Of a stretch of 64,000 nucleotides of DNA, positions 30,887 through 43,305 are shown piece by piece (the first letter of the stretch is position 1; each line of letters starts with the position of its first letter). The stretch is from NCBI GenBank assembly GCA_050084515.1, contig CM114271.1, forward strand, positions 27,218,001 to 27,282,000, written 5' to 3'. This DNA comes from Blasia pusilla. Lineage: Eukaryota > Marchantiophyta > Marchantiopsida > Blasiales. Both the position numbers and the translations under genes were made by a program. A model generated the notes under the pieces. It searched no databases, had not been told where the DNA came from, and worked only from the letters and a program-made list of their open reading frames with translations.

Positions 30887-31707
30887 TACCATGGCACTAT
30901 CAAAACAAGTCTATTTTCATGCACAAGACTGTCGTAACCAGTCTTGTTCATGGATTAGCTCTTTTTCGATTCATAGAGTTTTGAGGAAGCAAGTTTGTCA
31001 AGATTATGACAATTGGTCGATCGCAATTAAAAAGAAAGTCAAGAGTGTGCGAAATAGATGATTCACAATGTATCCTCCTGCACTTTTGACTGACAACAAT
31101 GGAGCGCAACATCTTCCAGTTCTTCATTGTTATGTATTCTATGTTAAAAGTTTTATGTGCTAAAATTTGATGTGAGTGCATCGCATGCACATTCTTTCTA
31201 GTGTTTATTTAATATTTGGATAATCTTTATGGTGGGCATCTCACATTTTGTCACATCAAGTTTTGACTAGTGTTTTTAATAATTCCAACTCAATTTTGAA
31301 ATCAATCAAGTTTCCAGTCGACTTAAAATCCGTCAAGTTCAGGGTTAACTAATGTAATTTTTGGATAACTTAAATTATCAATCATAAGCACTTGATGGAG
31401 CAAATTGGGGCCTAAGCGGCCAACGCTGCACACACGATTCTGTAAAACAATCTCTCAGATGGAGCAAAAATTAGCATATGCTCAAGTGCATTGGGCTCTT
31501 ATAGAGATCGAACTTAAGGAATGGAAGGATGAGCTTGAGTCAGGTTTAGGGTCCAACGGGCCATATTTGTCTATGTGAGTGAGGCGGCAATGCCACTTGA
31601 AGTTCCCGCGGTAGTCATTGAACCTGCTGCTCGTGCGTACAACTAGTTAGGGTGACACAAAACTCCCCTCTCAATCAATCTAAATGGCGGAGCGCCCTAG
31701 CAAATGT

Positions 31708-31817
31708 TTAGAAAAGAACTTTGAAATTTTATCGCTAAATGGAGGCGAATACAAAAGAATTTTTTTGTAACGTGCAACATAACAACTTAGTAGCAAAAAT
31801 GACCACTTTCGTAAGAT
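31708..31817. repeat. Truncated inverted second copy of the MITE
   Basis: The sequence from GAAAAGAACTTTGAAATTTT through CGAATACAAAAGAATTTT to CACTTTCGTAAGAT is the reverse complement of the right and centre of the 30,745 MITE. It lacks the other terminal repeat. Confidence 0.85.
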
Positions 31818-33061
31818 GACTTTATACTAGAGGCTTCTAGATGTGTGAGGAAAGGGAGTAGTTGCAAGAGAATAAACAAGGAGAAAATATCACTTCCAAA
31901 ATAAAATTGATGGTATGTTTTTCGTAGCTCAATGACCCATGGAATCGCAACGGAGGCAGACTGAGCACAACTACCAGTGCCTAAGGAACGCTAGAAGCAG
32001 TGGTTGGAAAGGAGCTCGGCGTTGGAAAAAGAAAATACTTTACAAGCGTACAAGAGCGGCGTAATGCAATGGATGGCAACCGAATAGCAACACCTCTCTC
32101 AACAATTTTTTACTTTTGATTTTGCATCTCCTATCACATTGAGGGAATTGACATATAATACGATTGTCAATTTTCAATTGTATCGTATCATTGTGTTTCA
32201 AGCATGTATGCTCGTCATGGAGTGGAAGTGCAATTAGTCTTTTTTTGCGGTGAGCGCATCTCACTCTTTGTCTTCATCCATGCTTCCACTAAGCAAGAAG
32301 ACCAGGCATGTGTGGACCGGTTATTGTCGACACGGTAGCAAGAGGAGGATTGGACTTGGGTAGGCCCGATGATACGAGAGCACAGAGAGCGGTAGAGAAT
32401 AGAGAGGAGGAGAACAACGCTCAAAGAAGAGAAATTAGGACTTTTGTCACCAGAGGCTCTAACAAAGGGCTTAGAGAGCATCAAATGTGGTTGCAAATCC
32501 TGCGCAAAGCTGCTATGTGTCTTATTCGCTCACGCTAATAGTTTCACCACCATTCCCTCTTTTGCTAAGTGGTAGATGCCTCACTTCCGCTCCCTCCTCC
32601 CTTGGAATGGTAGCTCCACCTATTCTGCCTCCACTTCCTTCCCGTAAGTAATTAAAGAACAATCATTTCTTTGCACTCAAGCGAGCTTCGATGCTCCCAA
32701 GTATTTGTTTCTATCAATAATAGTATGAATAGGTATCCCTAGATTGAACACACATCATCCTTTGAATATTCCTTTGACGTTTGTTCCCAACCAAATGGCT
32801 TCTTCACTTCCTCTTTTCCAAATTAGAAAACAAAGCTGGTGTTTATTATGGATGTGACATGTGTTGTTATGTGGAAATCAAATCAAAATCTAAGACATTC
32901 AAATACAGGGAGGCGGGAGTTGCCCTTATCCTCAAATATTTTTTTGAATTATTACAGGTATGAAGAGGTAAGTTCTAGACACCTACTCATCAACATAAAT
33001 AAGAAAAAGAAATAGCAAATAAAATAACCCCCCTCCTGGCATTGCAATATAGATACTTCAA
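31818..33061. other. No confident gene
   Basis: The best frame is 32,308-32,538 (+), 76 codons, Arg/Glu-rich (RAVENREEENNAQRR), unrecognised. Frames on the minus strand opposite it look like shadows. An AT-rich tail begins after 32,990. Confidence 0.3.
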
Positions 33062-35240
33062 TCATACTATTAAGGGTGTTAGCCCTGGCTAAGAAGCTCC
33101 TCGTGAACGCCACGTATGAAGCCTGTCAGATATTAGTTATTGTTTAATTTTCCCTTTACTAAGCTAAGATTTGAATGAATATAAAAGAGGTTTCTAAATA
33201 ATAATATTTTTGTTTCATGATAAAAATTTAAAAAAATCTCAAGAAAAAATCAACCTCTTTTTCATTATCAGTTTATTTTTCATTTTTAAAACAAAAATAA
33301 TTATTTAAAAATTTAGGAAAAAATAAAAATTTAATTTCAAGTAATTTTTGGAAGGGAAATTACATAGAACTTTAGAAATACATCATTTAATCTCCTTTTC
33401 AGACTTTAATTGTGAGGAATTTTCTAGGAAAATTTTGAGACAAACTTCGGATCAAAATGAATGATTTCTTTTACAAATTGAGAAACTTTGAAGACCCCTA
33501 TCAAATTTGTCCATGAATTCATGATTTTTAAAAATTTTACCCTATACTAAGCAGAAAACAAGAATGGATAAGGTTTTCATAATAATAAATTATTTATAAT
33601 TGACTCAAATTCAAACATCTTCCCCGAGGAAATCTTCTAGAGTCTTTTTCATTTAAAAAAAAATATTTCCTCATTTGAAAATTTCAAATTATTTTTTCAA
33701 AGTTCATGCAAACGAGATTTAAAGTTTAGGTTGGAGGGTAAACTAAAATTTCTTTTGGGACAAAATGAAAAGGATAATAGGACACTAATGGGAAAATAAT
33801 TATTCTTCAAAATAAAGGAAGATATCTTATTTATATTTTAATTTTCACTTTCAAGTTCGATTGGGGGGAAAATTTAATCCCTCTTTTGGGAAAAAAATTC
33901 ATCAAAATAAGCGTTTTTCTTCTATTTATTGAAATACGGGGATTGGTTTAATTTTAAAAAATATTAGAAAAAATACTATTTTTTATAATACATCTAACTT
34001 GGCTCAAGAAAATTTTTCATAGATTTTTCTTTATCAATTAAAATTTTTATTTCAAAATTTAGGAAAGAAACAAAACTTTTAATTTCAAGTTAATTTTGGA
34101 AGGGAAACTATAAAGTAATATGTAATCAATTTACTAATTGAGAAAATTTGAAGACGCCTATCAAATTTGTCCATGAATTTTTTAATTTTACACTCTACCT
34201 AGTAGGAAACAAGAATCATACTATTAAGGGTGTTATCCTGGCCTTAGAAGCTCTCCGTGAATGCCACGTGCGAATCCTACCATACTCAATTGTTGTTTAA
34301 TTTTTCCTATTCTAGGCTAAGATTTGAATAGAAAAGAAGTTTTGAAAAAAATCTTAAATTTTTTTAAAATAATTTTAAATTAAAAAATCGAATCCCCAAA
34401 ATTTTTAACCTCTTTTTCACATTATAGTTTATTTTTCCATTTTCTAAATTAAAATTTTTATTTCAAATTTTTAGAAAAAATATTAAAATTTTAATTTCAA
34501 GTCAATTTTGGAAGGGAAATTATATATTACTTTAGAAATATGTAATTAATATTCTAATTGAGAAAATTTGAAGACCCCTATCAAATTTATCCATGAATTC
34601 ATGATTTTTTCAATTTTACCCTCTACAAGAGTGGGTAAGATTTTCATTATCATACTATTTAGGGCGTTAGGCTTGGCTAAGAAGCTCCCTTGAATGCCGT
34701 TTGAAGCTTGTCAGATATTCAATTTTTTTCTAATTTTGTATGTAACAAGGTAAGTTTTGATTCAATAGAAAAGAGGTATTTAAATAATATTTTTTAAAAG
34801 ATAAATTTAAATTAATAATGTAGAATCCCAGAAAGAACTGACCTTCTTTCATTCTCATTTAATTTGTTCATTGTAGAAATAAAAAATTTCATTTAAAATT
34901 TAAAAAAAAAACTTAAAATTTTAATTTCAAGTTAATTTTGGAAGGAAAATTTTGATTACTTTAGAAATATGTCAATATGTCACTTAATCTCCTTTTCAAG
35001 TCTTAATTGTGAGGGATTTCTTAAGAATATTTTGAGAAAAAGTTTGGATCAAAATGAATGAATTTTTTTACTTATTGAGAAATTTAGAAGATTCCTATCA
35101 TATTTGTCCATGAATTCATCAATGTTACCCTAGACTAAGCACAAAACAAGAATGGGTAAAGTTTTCGTAATAATTAATTAATTATAATTAACTCAAACAT
35201 CTTCTCTTTGAAATCTTTTAATTTTTTTTCATGTTTTCAA
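33062..35240 (+). repeat. AT-rich block of three direct repeats
   Basis: Units starting TCATACTATT(A/T)AGGG are at 33,062, 34,216 and 34,650. Each then has GGCTAAGAAGCTC, a TGAA(T/C)GCC motif and a GCTAAGATTTGAAT-like stretch, then AT-rich sequence with TTAATTTCAAGT and GGAAGGGAAATTA words. Spacing is 1,154 then 434 bp. There are no open frames of note. It could be a decayed noncoding transposon family or satellite-like repeat. Confidence 0.75.
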
Positions 35241-35269
35241 TCTGTCCTCATTTGAAAATTACTAGTAAT

Positions 35270-35922
35270 AATATACTAGCAATAAAAACAAAAAAAAGAA
35301 TTACGAGAAACCCACGCGTGTGACCGATAACGGTGACCTGCCCAATTGGCCCCTATTGAATGCCTTGGATGTGATTGGACCCTTCGTTCATTCATTCATT
35401 CATCGTACATGCTGTATGGGTCCCATGACGTGACACCGCGCGCTTTCTGCAGAGGGTGCCCGATGGCAACCGTCGTCGAGAATGTCTACGAGCGCGTCTG
35501 GTAGCGGCCGCTGGAAGGAAGCATCATACCTCCCTCCACCTGGACAGGGACGCTGGAGCCGAAGCACAGCCACCCCTTACCACTACACCTTCTGCTGCTG
35601 CTGCTACTACTAGTAGTACTGCCACTCTTGCTACTGCTGCCACTACTACCACCACCTGCATAGTCTTCACGCTCGAGCGGTGTTTCATTCGTCGAGCCCA
35701 GGCAGGAGCGGAGGCGGAAGTCCGTGAGCTTGCGGGTGTTTTGCGGAGCTGAGAAGAACTGGTTCTCGGAGCTCGGCAGACGGTTGTGATCGTTTGCCAC
35801 GGAGCTCGAGAGATGTGTGAGGCGTTCCAGTCGCGTTGAGCAAGCGTCTCTGTCAAAGATTATGCGCACTGCGCAGTCGGGGCGGTCCGGATAATTTGCC
35901 GAGCCGATCTCTCTTAGATAAA
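35270..35922 (+). promoter_or_regulatory. Upstream and leader region of the GH17 gene
   Basis: Base composition shifts sharply from the AT-rich repeat to GC-rich sequence. A TTCATTCATTCATTCATC repeat is near 35,386 and a CTGCTGCTG / ACTACTACT trinucleotide tract at 35,590-35,662. No clear TATA box is placed. Small open frames here (35,456-35,869, both strands) are probably artefacts of the trinucleotide repeat. Confidence 0.4.
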
Positions 35923-37929
35923 ATGCTGAAGATGTTGCGCCTTAAGCTACCCGGAGGGTGCATTTTAATGCGGATTGTTGTTCTTATCTGTTTCTGGGCA
36001 AGTGACACCAGCGCAGAGGCTTTCGGGGTGAATTGGGGCAACATCGCGCGGCAGCCTCTTCCACCGGGAATCGTAGTGAAGATGTTGCAAGATAATAACA
36101 TTACTAGAGTGAAGCTATTTGATGCTGACTATAACACGCTGAAAGCACTCGTTGGGAGCAATATCGAGGTCATGGTGGCGGCACCGAATGATATGTTGAA
36201 ACCACTGGCGGGAAGTGAGAAAGCAGCTCGTGATTGGGTTAGGGAGAATGTGACTCGCTTTCTTTTCGATGGTGGTGTGAACATCAAGTAAGTTAACGTC
36301 TTTCTTTGGCCAGTTCAGCTCGTTACACGTAACGAGCTGCCTGCCGCCCCTCTGTTTCGAATGTTGGCCCGGCACTCGTATAGCGAACTGCATGGGAGCC
36401 AGGGGGGCCTTCTCAATTTCAATCTGTAGGCGTCCGCTCGCGAAAAGTTCAATCTAGCGTGTGGCACGAGTTGTCCAGGGAATTAGATGCCGAAGTGCTA
36501 GTGGTAGATGAGGTCTTGAATTGTTGTCAAGGCGGGATGCTCGATCTATTCCCTTAGTTGAGTTAGTGTGGTCGGAGAGCGTGGATTTTTTGGAAGGATC
36601 GCTGCTGTCACGTTTTCTGTATCTCCATGCTTCACTAGATCATTAAGAGTTTTCATTCAAGGTCCCCTCCGCGTATGGTCAAGATGTAGTTTATGTGCAC
36701 CATCGCTAGACTGGGTCTCCATGTGCATCAAATTCAAATGGCAGTCAGATTGTTCCTAAGATTCTAATTCGTCTCTACAATGCAGGTATGTAGCCGTTGG
36801 CAATGAACCTTTTCTGATAGCCTACAATGGCAGCTACCAAAACGTGACATTCCCCGCACTACAAAATATTCAGAAGGCGCTAGACGAGGCGGGTCACGGC
36901 GACAAGATTTTTGCAACTATTCCCTTCAACGCAGATGTACTCTGCGGGCCAACTGTAGATTGTTCATCACCGTCACAAGGAGTGTTCAGGCCCGACATAT
37001 CCGACCTTATGACAGGAATCTCGGCATCCTTAAATCGGACAGGAGCTCCTTTCAGCCTGAACATATACCCATTTCTCAGTCTAGCCTTGACTCCCGACTT
37101 TCCGTTGGAGTACGCCTTCTTTGATGAGTTTAGTCTTGTCGATCAGGGAACAGGTTCTGTCTACACCAACACGTTTGACGCAAGCTATGATACTCTTGTT
37201 GCGGCTTTGAACAAGGCCGGATTTCCAAATATGCACATCATTATTGGAGAGATCGGTTGGCCAACCGATGGGAATCAGTTCGCAAGTCTCGAGTATGCCC
37301 AGAAGTTCAACAATCAAGCCATGGCGCATCTTAAGCAAAGGAAGGGAACTCCCCTGCGTCCAAACATCGAGTTGGATGTTTATTTGTTCGGTCTGCTCGA
37401 TGAGAATTTGAAAAGTATTGATCCTGGTTCTTTCGAGAGGCACTGGGGTATATTTTACTACGACGGTAACCCTAAGTACGCGTTAGATCTTTCTGGTCAA
37501 GGAGATGCGAATGCCTGGCCGAAGCCTGCCGTGGGTGTAGACTACCTGGAGCCCAGGTGGTGTATCGTGAACCCCAGCGCTTTGGTAGATCCCCAGCTTC
37601 TAGCTACGAACGTCGATTACGCGTGTCAACGCACCGATTGCAGTGCCCTTCAAACGGGAGGCTCGTGCTTTGCGCTGGATCCCAAAACAAAGGCCTCCTA
37701 CGCCTTCAACAATTACTACCAGTTCAATTATCAAGATCAGTTTGCTTGCGATTTTGATGGCCTCGCCACGTTAGTGTCCAGCGATCCTTCTCCAAGTGCT
37801 CGACAGTGCAGATTTCAAATCGGATTGAACTACAAACCTCTCACAGCATCCGGCACCAGGTACCATGCGGAATTGTCCGCCACCGCGTTTGCCGTGGTAA
37901 TCGTCGCCTTGTTCCTATCTTATTTTTGA
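35923..37929 (+). CDS. Glucan endo-1,3-beta-glucosidase, GH17 with X8/CBM43 domain, GPI-anchored
   Basis: Two exons: 35,923-36,287 and 36,786-37,929, with intron 36,288-36,785 (GTAAGT...TGCAG). The joined frame reads VNIKYVAVGNEP. The product would hydrolyse beta-1,3-glucan (callose) at the cell surface or plasmodesmata. In order: a signal peptide (MRIVVLICFWASDTSAEA, from 35,968), the GH17 start FGVNWGNIA, acid/base Glu in VAVGNEP, nucleophile Glu in IIIGEIGWPTDG, and an X8 domain beginning WCIVNP with ACQRTDC, GGSCFAL, NNYYQ, CDFDG and QCRF (the six conserved cysteines). A C-terminal hydrophobic tail (FAVVIVALFLSYF) suggests GPI anchoring. Length is about 487 to 502 residues, usual for this class. 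The start is uncertain: ATGs at 35,836, 35,923, 35,932 and 35,968 are in frame, and the last gives the cleanest signal peptide. It is the only intact gene in the window. Confidence 0.93.
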
Positions 37930-38920
37930 TATCGCAGTCCGACTCACAAATAGCTTTAGTGTAAATTACGTAATTGATCATTGTTTTTCCTGGAATAACC
38001 CTCCTAGCGGGTGGTGTAGATTGCGTCTTCGAGTCGTGGTTGACGGGTACACTATTAGCGGGGGAAATATGGTTGTGCACACCATTTAAGTGCCGACGAC
38101 AGACTTGGAAGGTAGTTTTACCTGGGAGTTATGGGGTAAGGGACATGTGAACTAGCACAGCTGGAGAGAGCGACTGGGCTCAGATCCATATTTTCCTACG
38201 AATGTCAGAGTTCTGTTTTTGAAATCAAACGGGCAATTACTGTCCTTCCGTAATTGACGAGGTCAATACTCGTGCATTGCTCTCGGTTTGGACCGTTTTG
38301 GAATTCTCCGACAGCCTGGACCTCTCGGCAATTTTTTGAATACGCGCGCACACTTTTCAGCTGTATGAGATGGATGGATGGGTTTAGGTGGTGGGTCGGT
38401 CGCACAGTGTGTACGTTGATATATATCGTCCGAGTTAGTTTCATACTGCGGATTTCGTCGCCTTCAGGCAAAATCGCCGACTATTCCTGTAGTTCGAGCT
38501 ATCGTGTGTGGAGATCGAGACAAAGTAACTTAAGATGAACGCTCGAGCCCTCGTACTAGTAACTAGACCACTCGAGTCTCGACTACCCACTCGACCCTGA
38601 AAGAGGAAAGTAATAATGCCAACGACTTTTGAATTTGAAAGTAGAACGTACAACTTCCCATATGCGTCTCGTTCACTGTCAGAACGGTAGACGGCGGAAT
38701 CCGACACGCGTGTCGAACGGCAATGTTGTCAGTCGGGATGAAGTTTCTAGACTCACACCGACGAATCACAGCTCACGGAAGCGCCGAAATACCATCCGCC
38801 ATCTGTCCACCTGATACACAAACTTGTCAAAGCTACGTCCACAACTTCGCCAGAGTTTGCCGACGAAATGTATCGCTCATGGTAAGCATTTCATGTGCTA
38901 TTCAACTTTTCTCGGACTCT
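37930..38920. other. Intergenic region after the GH17 gene
   Basis: Unique-looking sequence with no credible open frame or repeat; presumably the 3' UTR followed by spacer. Frames listed on both strands between 38,200 and 38,900 lack homology-like features. Confidence 0.4.
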
Positions 38921-39291
38921 TAAGAGGCCGTGCACGGCACTTACTATGCACGGGAAATTAAAAAGAGTTTGAACAATCCATCGAGAACTAATGATTAATG
39001 ACACCTCGCACAAATGTAAAATTGTTTCTTTTCATGTGAATTTTCTTTTTTATGTCACGTGTCAAACAGAAGGGGTTCCAAATAAAAAAAGTAATTTATT
39101 ATATAAACTAGATTAATAAAATATTCATATCTGAAAACATAAGAATGCGGAGAAGTGTTTTTAGATCCACTAATAAAAATGCATCAAAATTTAGCATATA
39201 TAGAATTAATCATATCAATAAATGAAACATTATAAAATTTAGAAAATGCATATTAATATAAAATTTCACATATATAATTTTTTAAAATTTA

Positions 39292-42200
39292 ATTTAGCAC
39301 TTCATTATATACAAAATTCTTAGTGTGAATATTTATTTTGTTAGTAGCATTTTCATTATCTGTCATAATATGAATATAATTCCTCGAGCCTACTCTTGAC
39401 AAGGCAACATACAATTGCCCATGAGAAAATACTGGATTGGGCAAGTAAATACCAATTCTATCTAATGTTTGACTTTGAGACTTATTAATAGTCATTGCAA
39501 AAGTAGGACGGATAGGAAATTGAAATTGTCGTAAATCAAAAGGTAGGCCCGAATCAGAAGCAATCAATGGAATGCGTGGAATGAAAACTCGAGCTCCAAT
39601 GTTTTTTCTCGTGATAATTGTTGCATGTATAAGATGTCGACTAAAGCCAGTTATCACCAGCCGAGTCCCGATTATGAACAATCAATCTCACAATACTTGG
39701 TTGCTCTGCATGTAGACTAAACTTGAAGATTCGCCAACATGCTTCTGAAGAAGAAACATACCTTCATACCATACAATATAAATATTGTTAGAGACCCACA
39801 TAATATCATAGGAAAAATTGGGAGATCTTGAAAGATAGAAGGGATCAAAATACCTTGCATCAAGATATAATGATGTCTCATCAATAGTATCCTCTCCTGA
39901 TGTAGTATTTGCCAAGGTATATGATATGGCATCAGATCCTTTGTACACAAACTTATAAAAGTATTTTACTGCCAAGATGCTATTTGTTATCTCCATATTG
40001 ATATGAAAATCAAATAAAGTAGATAACATTGGATTGTATGGAACCACCCAACGATTATCAAAGTCATGATTTGACTTATTAATCAATCTGCCATTATCAC
40101 GCCTGCATAAACACATACAGAAGTATGTTAATAGTTGGGGAAAAAAGATAACACACTTAATAGAAGAACATTAAATGACGAAATAAACAAGAAAACCAAT
40201 GAATTACCTCTTATAGATAGGATATCCATCCTCATTCTCCATTGTAATTGATGCAAAGGGCATTGGGTATCCTTTGGAACATTTTTTGGTCGTTTTATCC
40301 GTGCAAGGTGCAGTTGGATGTGCTATTCCACACGGACCATGAATCATACAATTTCTTACAGTACAATGTAGCCTAGGATGAGTCATGGGATTCGAAATCT
40401 CAGCAGATATGATATCGCACATGTGGTAGCCCTCTCTTTTGGAACTCGACCACATGAACGCATCCTACCACTCGACCCAAAATATGCTTATCCAATATAA
40501 TTCTCAACAAATCCTTCTTCTTTTGTTGGAAAACACGTACAACCAGGTCAGGACGATCAGACGTTGATTGCCCATGAAGCAGAGCAGAAGTAATCTCTAG
40601 CCATTTAGGATTGCAAGTCATAGTCAAAAAATAGTCAGGCTTCCCAAAATGTCTCACAATGGCCATAGCATCATGGTACAATTGATGCATGTGACGGGGT
40701 CCTCCTATGAAAGACGAAGGTAAGATAATACGTCTCCCTATGCCTTGACCGTTAACATCATGCCGAGTCATGGCATCTCTGACTCCTTGGTATAAATCAG
40801 CTCTCAACTCTTTTTGATGCAATCGTATCCAAGTTAGCCGTTGCATTTCGATAGTCACATACATATCCACCATATACTCTTGAGTAAGACGACCAAACCT
40901 CAACAACCGATTATTATCCATAGCGTTAGTTTGCATTTGAAGTCTGAATGAAGCAAATTGTAAAGCTGTAATAGTCTTTGAACTCGCCTCATGAGTGGTA
41001 ACCTCACCTTGAATTCCTCCTTGTACAATATCATCTCTATCTTCGTCCATCATAGCATCCCCTCTTAACGGCAGATCATCTCTATGATCATATTGCCCTT
41101 GCAAAGGTATCCCAGGATGCTAACCTGCTTCACCATAAACAAAAGGAAAAACAAAGTGCAATGGGATATATGCTTCATTCAAGTCTGATAGACAATGAAT
41201 CCCTCCTCCATGTAAGTGAACAATAATATCACGTCCTTCTACTGGCTCACTCCTATCTCTAGACAAGATAGCTGCAATCTCTGAAGCAACAGGCAAGGTG
41301 TATCGTTTTGCATCGAGACCTCGCTTACTACCCTTAAGAACAATATGAAAGTCAGAATTATATGGATCAATAGCCACATTTCGAAATAAAGCCACATATG
41401 GATTATGGGCATGTAATATATCTTGTAATCCCCTTAAGATCTCTGGCCTCAATTGATCCCGATAATCTCCACTCATAATCCTTCTTCTATGTTCCATCTG
41501 ATGCTCATCATCATGAATATAAATTTGCGCAAATTGTGGAGGAGCACCACTTTCAGCATGAAGAGGTCCAATAGAATAATATACACCACCTTGAATCCTG
41601 AAGTTTCCTGTACCGCCTCGTTGCTCTGTCACATGTGCCCCAGTAGATGCCAATTGAAGAGCACTATTATAGGCACGTGCATTACGCAAAAAATGAAGAC
41701 TATTTGAACTCATACCAGAAAGTAATTCTGCTAGTATAGAAGGTGAAGCTGTCATATACTAAAAGGCAACACATACTAAAAGGCGAGCTTATAAACCTAG
41801 TATACTTCACTCTCTCACATTTCCAATGTAGAGCATTGCAAGTCGGACAAACAACATTCATAAGTCCAACACTAAAACGACCAGTCATACTATCAATACG
41901 ATCTCCCAACCTAAGAATTCGAATGTGATTCTCTTCAAAGTTAGGAATACGTGCAATATTGAGCAACTTTTTCAAGTTCACAACCCTTCTAGATCCCACA
42001 TTTGGAATCAAGGCATATACATTGTCTTCATTTTCTTCCATGTGGCCTTCACGATTGGCTGCATTGGCATCGCTCCTTATCAACGGATCACAAACATGTG
42101 CAATCTCATGTACTTCATCCAAATGTGATCTCACATTTGGAATCGAGGCATGTACATTGTCTTCATTCACTTCTATGTGGCCTTCACGATTAGGTCCATT

Positions 42201-42350
42201 GGCATCATTCCTTATCAACGAATCGCCAACATGTGCAATCTCATGTACTTCATCTAAATGAGCACGTCTTCTTCTTTGGCCCTCAGCTCGAGCAACTTGA
42301 AGCATGTGAGATAATCGTAGAGGATTGGTAGGAACTGGAAGCCTGCAAGC
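39292..42350 (-). pseudogene. Helitron 1 Rep-helicase polyprotein remnant
   Basis: In order on the minus strand: HMLQVARAEGQRRRR with a duplicated 42-residue unit; CPTCNALHWKCERVK zinc-like motif; the Helitron N-terminal block (41,755-41,120: LHFLRNARAYNSALQLAS, FAQIYIHDDEHQ, KRGLDAKRYTLP); the Rep block (41,104-40,400: FGRLTQEYMVDMYV, FIGGPRHMHQLYHDAMAIV, FLTMTCNPKWLEI, VHVVEFQKRGLPH); PIYKR with a plausible intron at about 40,205-40,108; then NHDFDNRWVVPYNP; and finally only the PIF1 helicase C-terminus ([23 protein letters not shown]). The HUH motif is destroyed by a deletion right after GLPHV, and helicase motifs I to V are missing. Confidence 0.85.
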
Positions 42351-43305
42351 AGAGGTTAAGAAATTAATATATATGATTATAATAAGAATAAAAATACATA
42401 CAAACATATCTATATTAAAATTGAGTATATAGTTTAGAAATATACATTGAAGATGGAAAGACCAAAATCCTAGAGTTTGGAATAGCTTCAACTTCATGAT
42501 GTACCATAATTGGCCTGCAAAAAAATTTGTTATTAGAAATCATTCATAAAAATTTAAGACCAAGTAGGAAGCATCAATAATAAAAGTATGTAAAGCAGAC
42601 CTTGTATTAGCTTGAGTATGAAAGTCATTAGTAGTCATAGCCTCGACTTCCTCTGTAGGAAGAAGATTCACAGACATTCGCTTGGGCCAAATTATTGTGC
42701 CTTCTTCTCTGGCCTTGTGCTCGTGCAACTTGAAGCATACCATGTAATCCCCGAGGGTTGGACGGAAGTGGAAGACTGAGAAAAACAATATTAATAAAAA
42801 TCAAGTCAAACTAATTAAATTAAAAAAATCACATTAAAAAAAACCAATAAAAAATAAGAAATTAATGAATGGATGAAACATACATTGGAGACGATGTAGA
42901 GTCTATTAAAGCATGAAGATTTCCATTGGAAGGTGTTGCTACCAACATGAACAAAGAATAAAAAAAAAGTCATAATACGAAAAAAAATTATAACTATTAT
43001 TACAATAAAAAGTAAAAATGTTATACATAAATAAATACCTTCTAGTATTTGCGCCTGGTGAGTCATCGATGATGGGTGGTTGTAATTCTTCCATCAATGG
43101 AACATTCACAACAGCTTCAATAGATCTCAATTCAACTAATTTAGCATGTCTTCGCTTTTGTCCTTGAGCTCTCACAATTTGATATTATATCACGTAATCG
43201 TTGCGGGTTCGATGAATTTGGAAGTCTACATCACAAACATGAAAGATATTAAAGTCACACAACAAATCTAGAGTGTGCACATATGGTTACGATATCATTC
43301 TATAA

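Noticed and set aside
32215-32538. Protein-coding gene on either strand
   Set aside because: Short frames on both strands, no recognisable domain, splice sites or neighbours. Left as unassigned.
35456-35869. Small genes on both strands in the GH17 leader
   Set aside because: Ser/Thr/Ala runs come from the trinucleotide repeat; both strands are open over the same stretch.
36844-37929. Separate 361-codon gene starting at 36,844
   Set aside because: It is exon 2 of the GH17 gene; the frame joins exactly to exon 1 through GTAAGT...TGCAG and supplies VGNEP.
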